The notes under the pieces are model-generated. The model worked only from the letters and a program-made list of their open reading frames with translations. It searched no databases and was not told where the DNA came from. A stretch of DNA of 64,000 bases from Linderina pennispora (lineage: Eukaryota > Kickxellomycota > Kickxellomycetes > Kickxellales > Kickxellaceae), in NCBI RefSeq assembly GCF_002104995.1, contig NW_024468260.1, forward strand, positions 496,001 to 560,000. Reading direction: 5' to 3'. This document shows, one piece after another, positions 63,784 to 64,000 of the stretch. The stretch's first letter is position 1, and every line of letters begins with the position of its first letter. The translations under genes were made by a program, and so were the position numbers.

Positions 63784-64000
63784 TTAGCGGTACATGGTCT
63801 CCGACCGCAGGTTCTGGGCAATCTCGGTCTCCCAGCGGTCGCCGTTTGCCAGCAGCTTCTCCTTGTTGTACAGCAGCTCCTCCCTCGTCTCAGTCGTGTT
63901 CTCAAAGTTGGGGCCCTCGACAATGGCATCGACCGGGCACGCCTCCTGGCACAGGCCGCAGTAGATGCACTTGGTCATGTCAATATCGTAGCGCACAGTC
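63784..64000 (-). CDS. NDUFS8: complex I 23-kDa (TYKY) subunit NDUFS8, C-terminal end
   Basis: The visible 71 C-terminal residues hold the second ferredoxin-type 4Fe-4S motif [20 protein letters not shown], then [16 protein letters not shown] and the terminal MYR, all characteristic of NDUFS8/NuoI. Clusters N6a and N6b carry electrons from the peripheral arm towards quinone. The frame is open through the right edge; about two thirds of the gene, including the first cluster motif and presequence, lies outside. It lies 240 nt upstream of NDUFV1 on the same strand. Confidence 0.95.
   Translation of the reverse strand, partial: TVRYDIDMTKCIYCGLCQEACPVDAIVEGPNFENTTETREELLYNKEKLLANGDRWETEIAQNLRSETMYR

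Noticed and set aside
1-64000. tRNA genes, rRNA, CRISPR arrays, transposase genes
   Set aside because: I looked for tRNA B-box-like GTTCGAATC stretches, long direct repeats and transposase motifs. The one TTCGAATC hit (about 26625) lies inside a coding exon, and nothing else was supportable by eye.

Overview
The window looks like a nuclear contig of an early-diverging filamentous fungus. Genes are dense and on both strands. GT-AG introns are few, mostly 79-261 nt, and codons are GC-rich. There is a complete set of eukaryotic housekeeping proteins: DET1, importin-beta, topoisomerase II, NPL4, BET3, RAD4, phospholipase C, RPN9 and complex I subunits. DET1, zygomycete-style class 3 lipases and recurring F-box-like paralogues make a zoopagomycete such as Coemansia/Kickxellales my best guess. 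That placement is inference, not proof.

Layout. 1-8.7 kb (minus strand): DET1 (C-terminus cut by the left edge), a YdcZ-type membrane protein, methylmalonate-semialdehyde dehydrogenase, importin-5/Kap121. 9.3-13.8 kb (plus): topoisomerase II. 14.5-18 kb: a small orphan protein with a C-terminal PPxY motif, a single C2H2 zinc-finger protein and a secreted protein. 18.4-23.8 kb: a multi-pass membrane protein, NPL4, BET3/TRAPPC3 and a mitochondrial TrhO-like rhodanese. 23.8-26.6 kb has no gene I can support. 26.6-37 kb: a mitochondrial coiled-coil protein, RAD4/XPC, a PLC1-type phospholipase C with a 964-nt intron, and a paralogue of the PPxY orphan. 37.3-40.8 kb: a GH38 alpha-mannosidase with an unusual membrane insertion. 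41.3-46.1 kb: three tandem secreted lipases. 47-56.6 kb: a PPR protein, PIG-Y, PUS7, a cytochrome P450 pseudogene, cytochrome c heme lyase, RPN9 and a TPR-like protein. 56.9-60.8 kb: two F-box-like paralogues, the first decayed. 62-64 kb: complex I NDUFV1 and the end of NDUFS8.

The strongest oddity is the reading frames. Conserved genes (NPL4, BET3, RAD4, PLC1, PUS7, the PPR and TPR proteins, the rhodanese) are each open only if the reader jumps frame one to six times. Of about 20 jumps I can place in these genes, all but one go the same way (+1, one surplus base). TOP2, importin-5, the GH38 enzyme, the lipases, RPN9 and NDUFV1 need no jump. The simplest explanation is clustered single-base insertion errors in the assembly. 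The sign bias and clustering nevertheless make programmed +1 frameshifting worth testing. For these genes I give the whole span and list where the frame changes; I did not edit the sequence.
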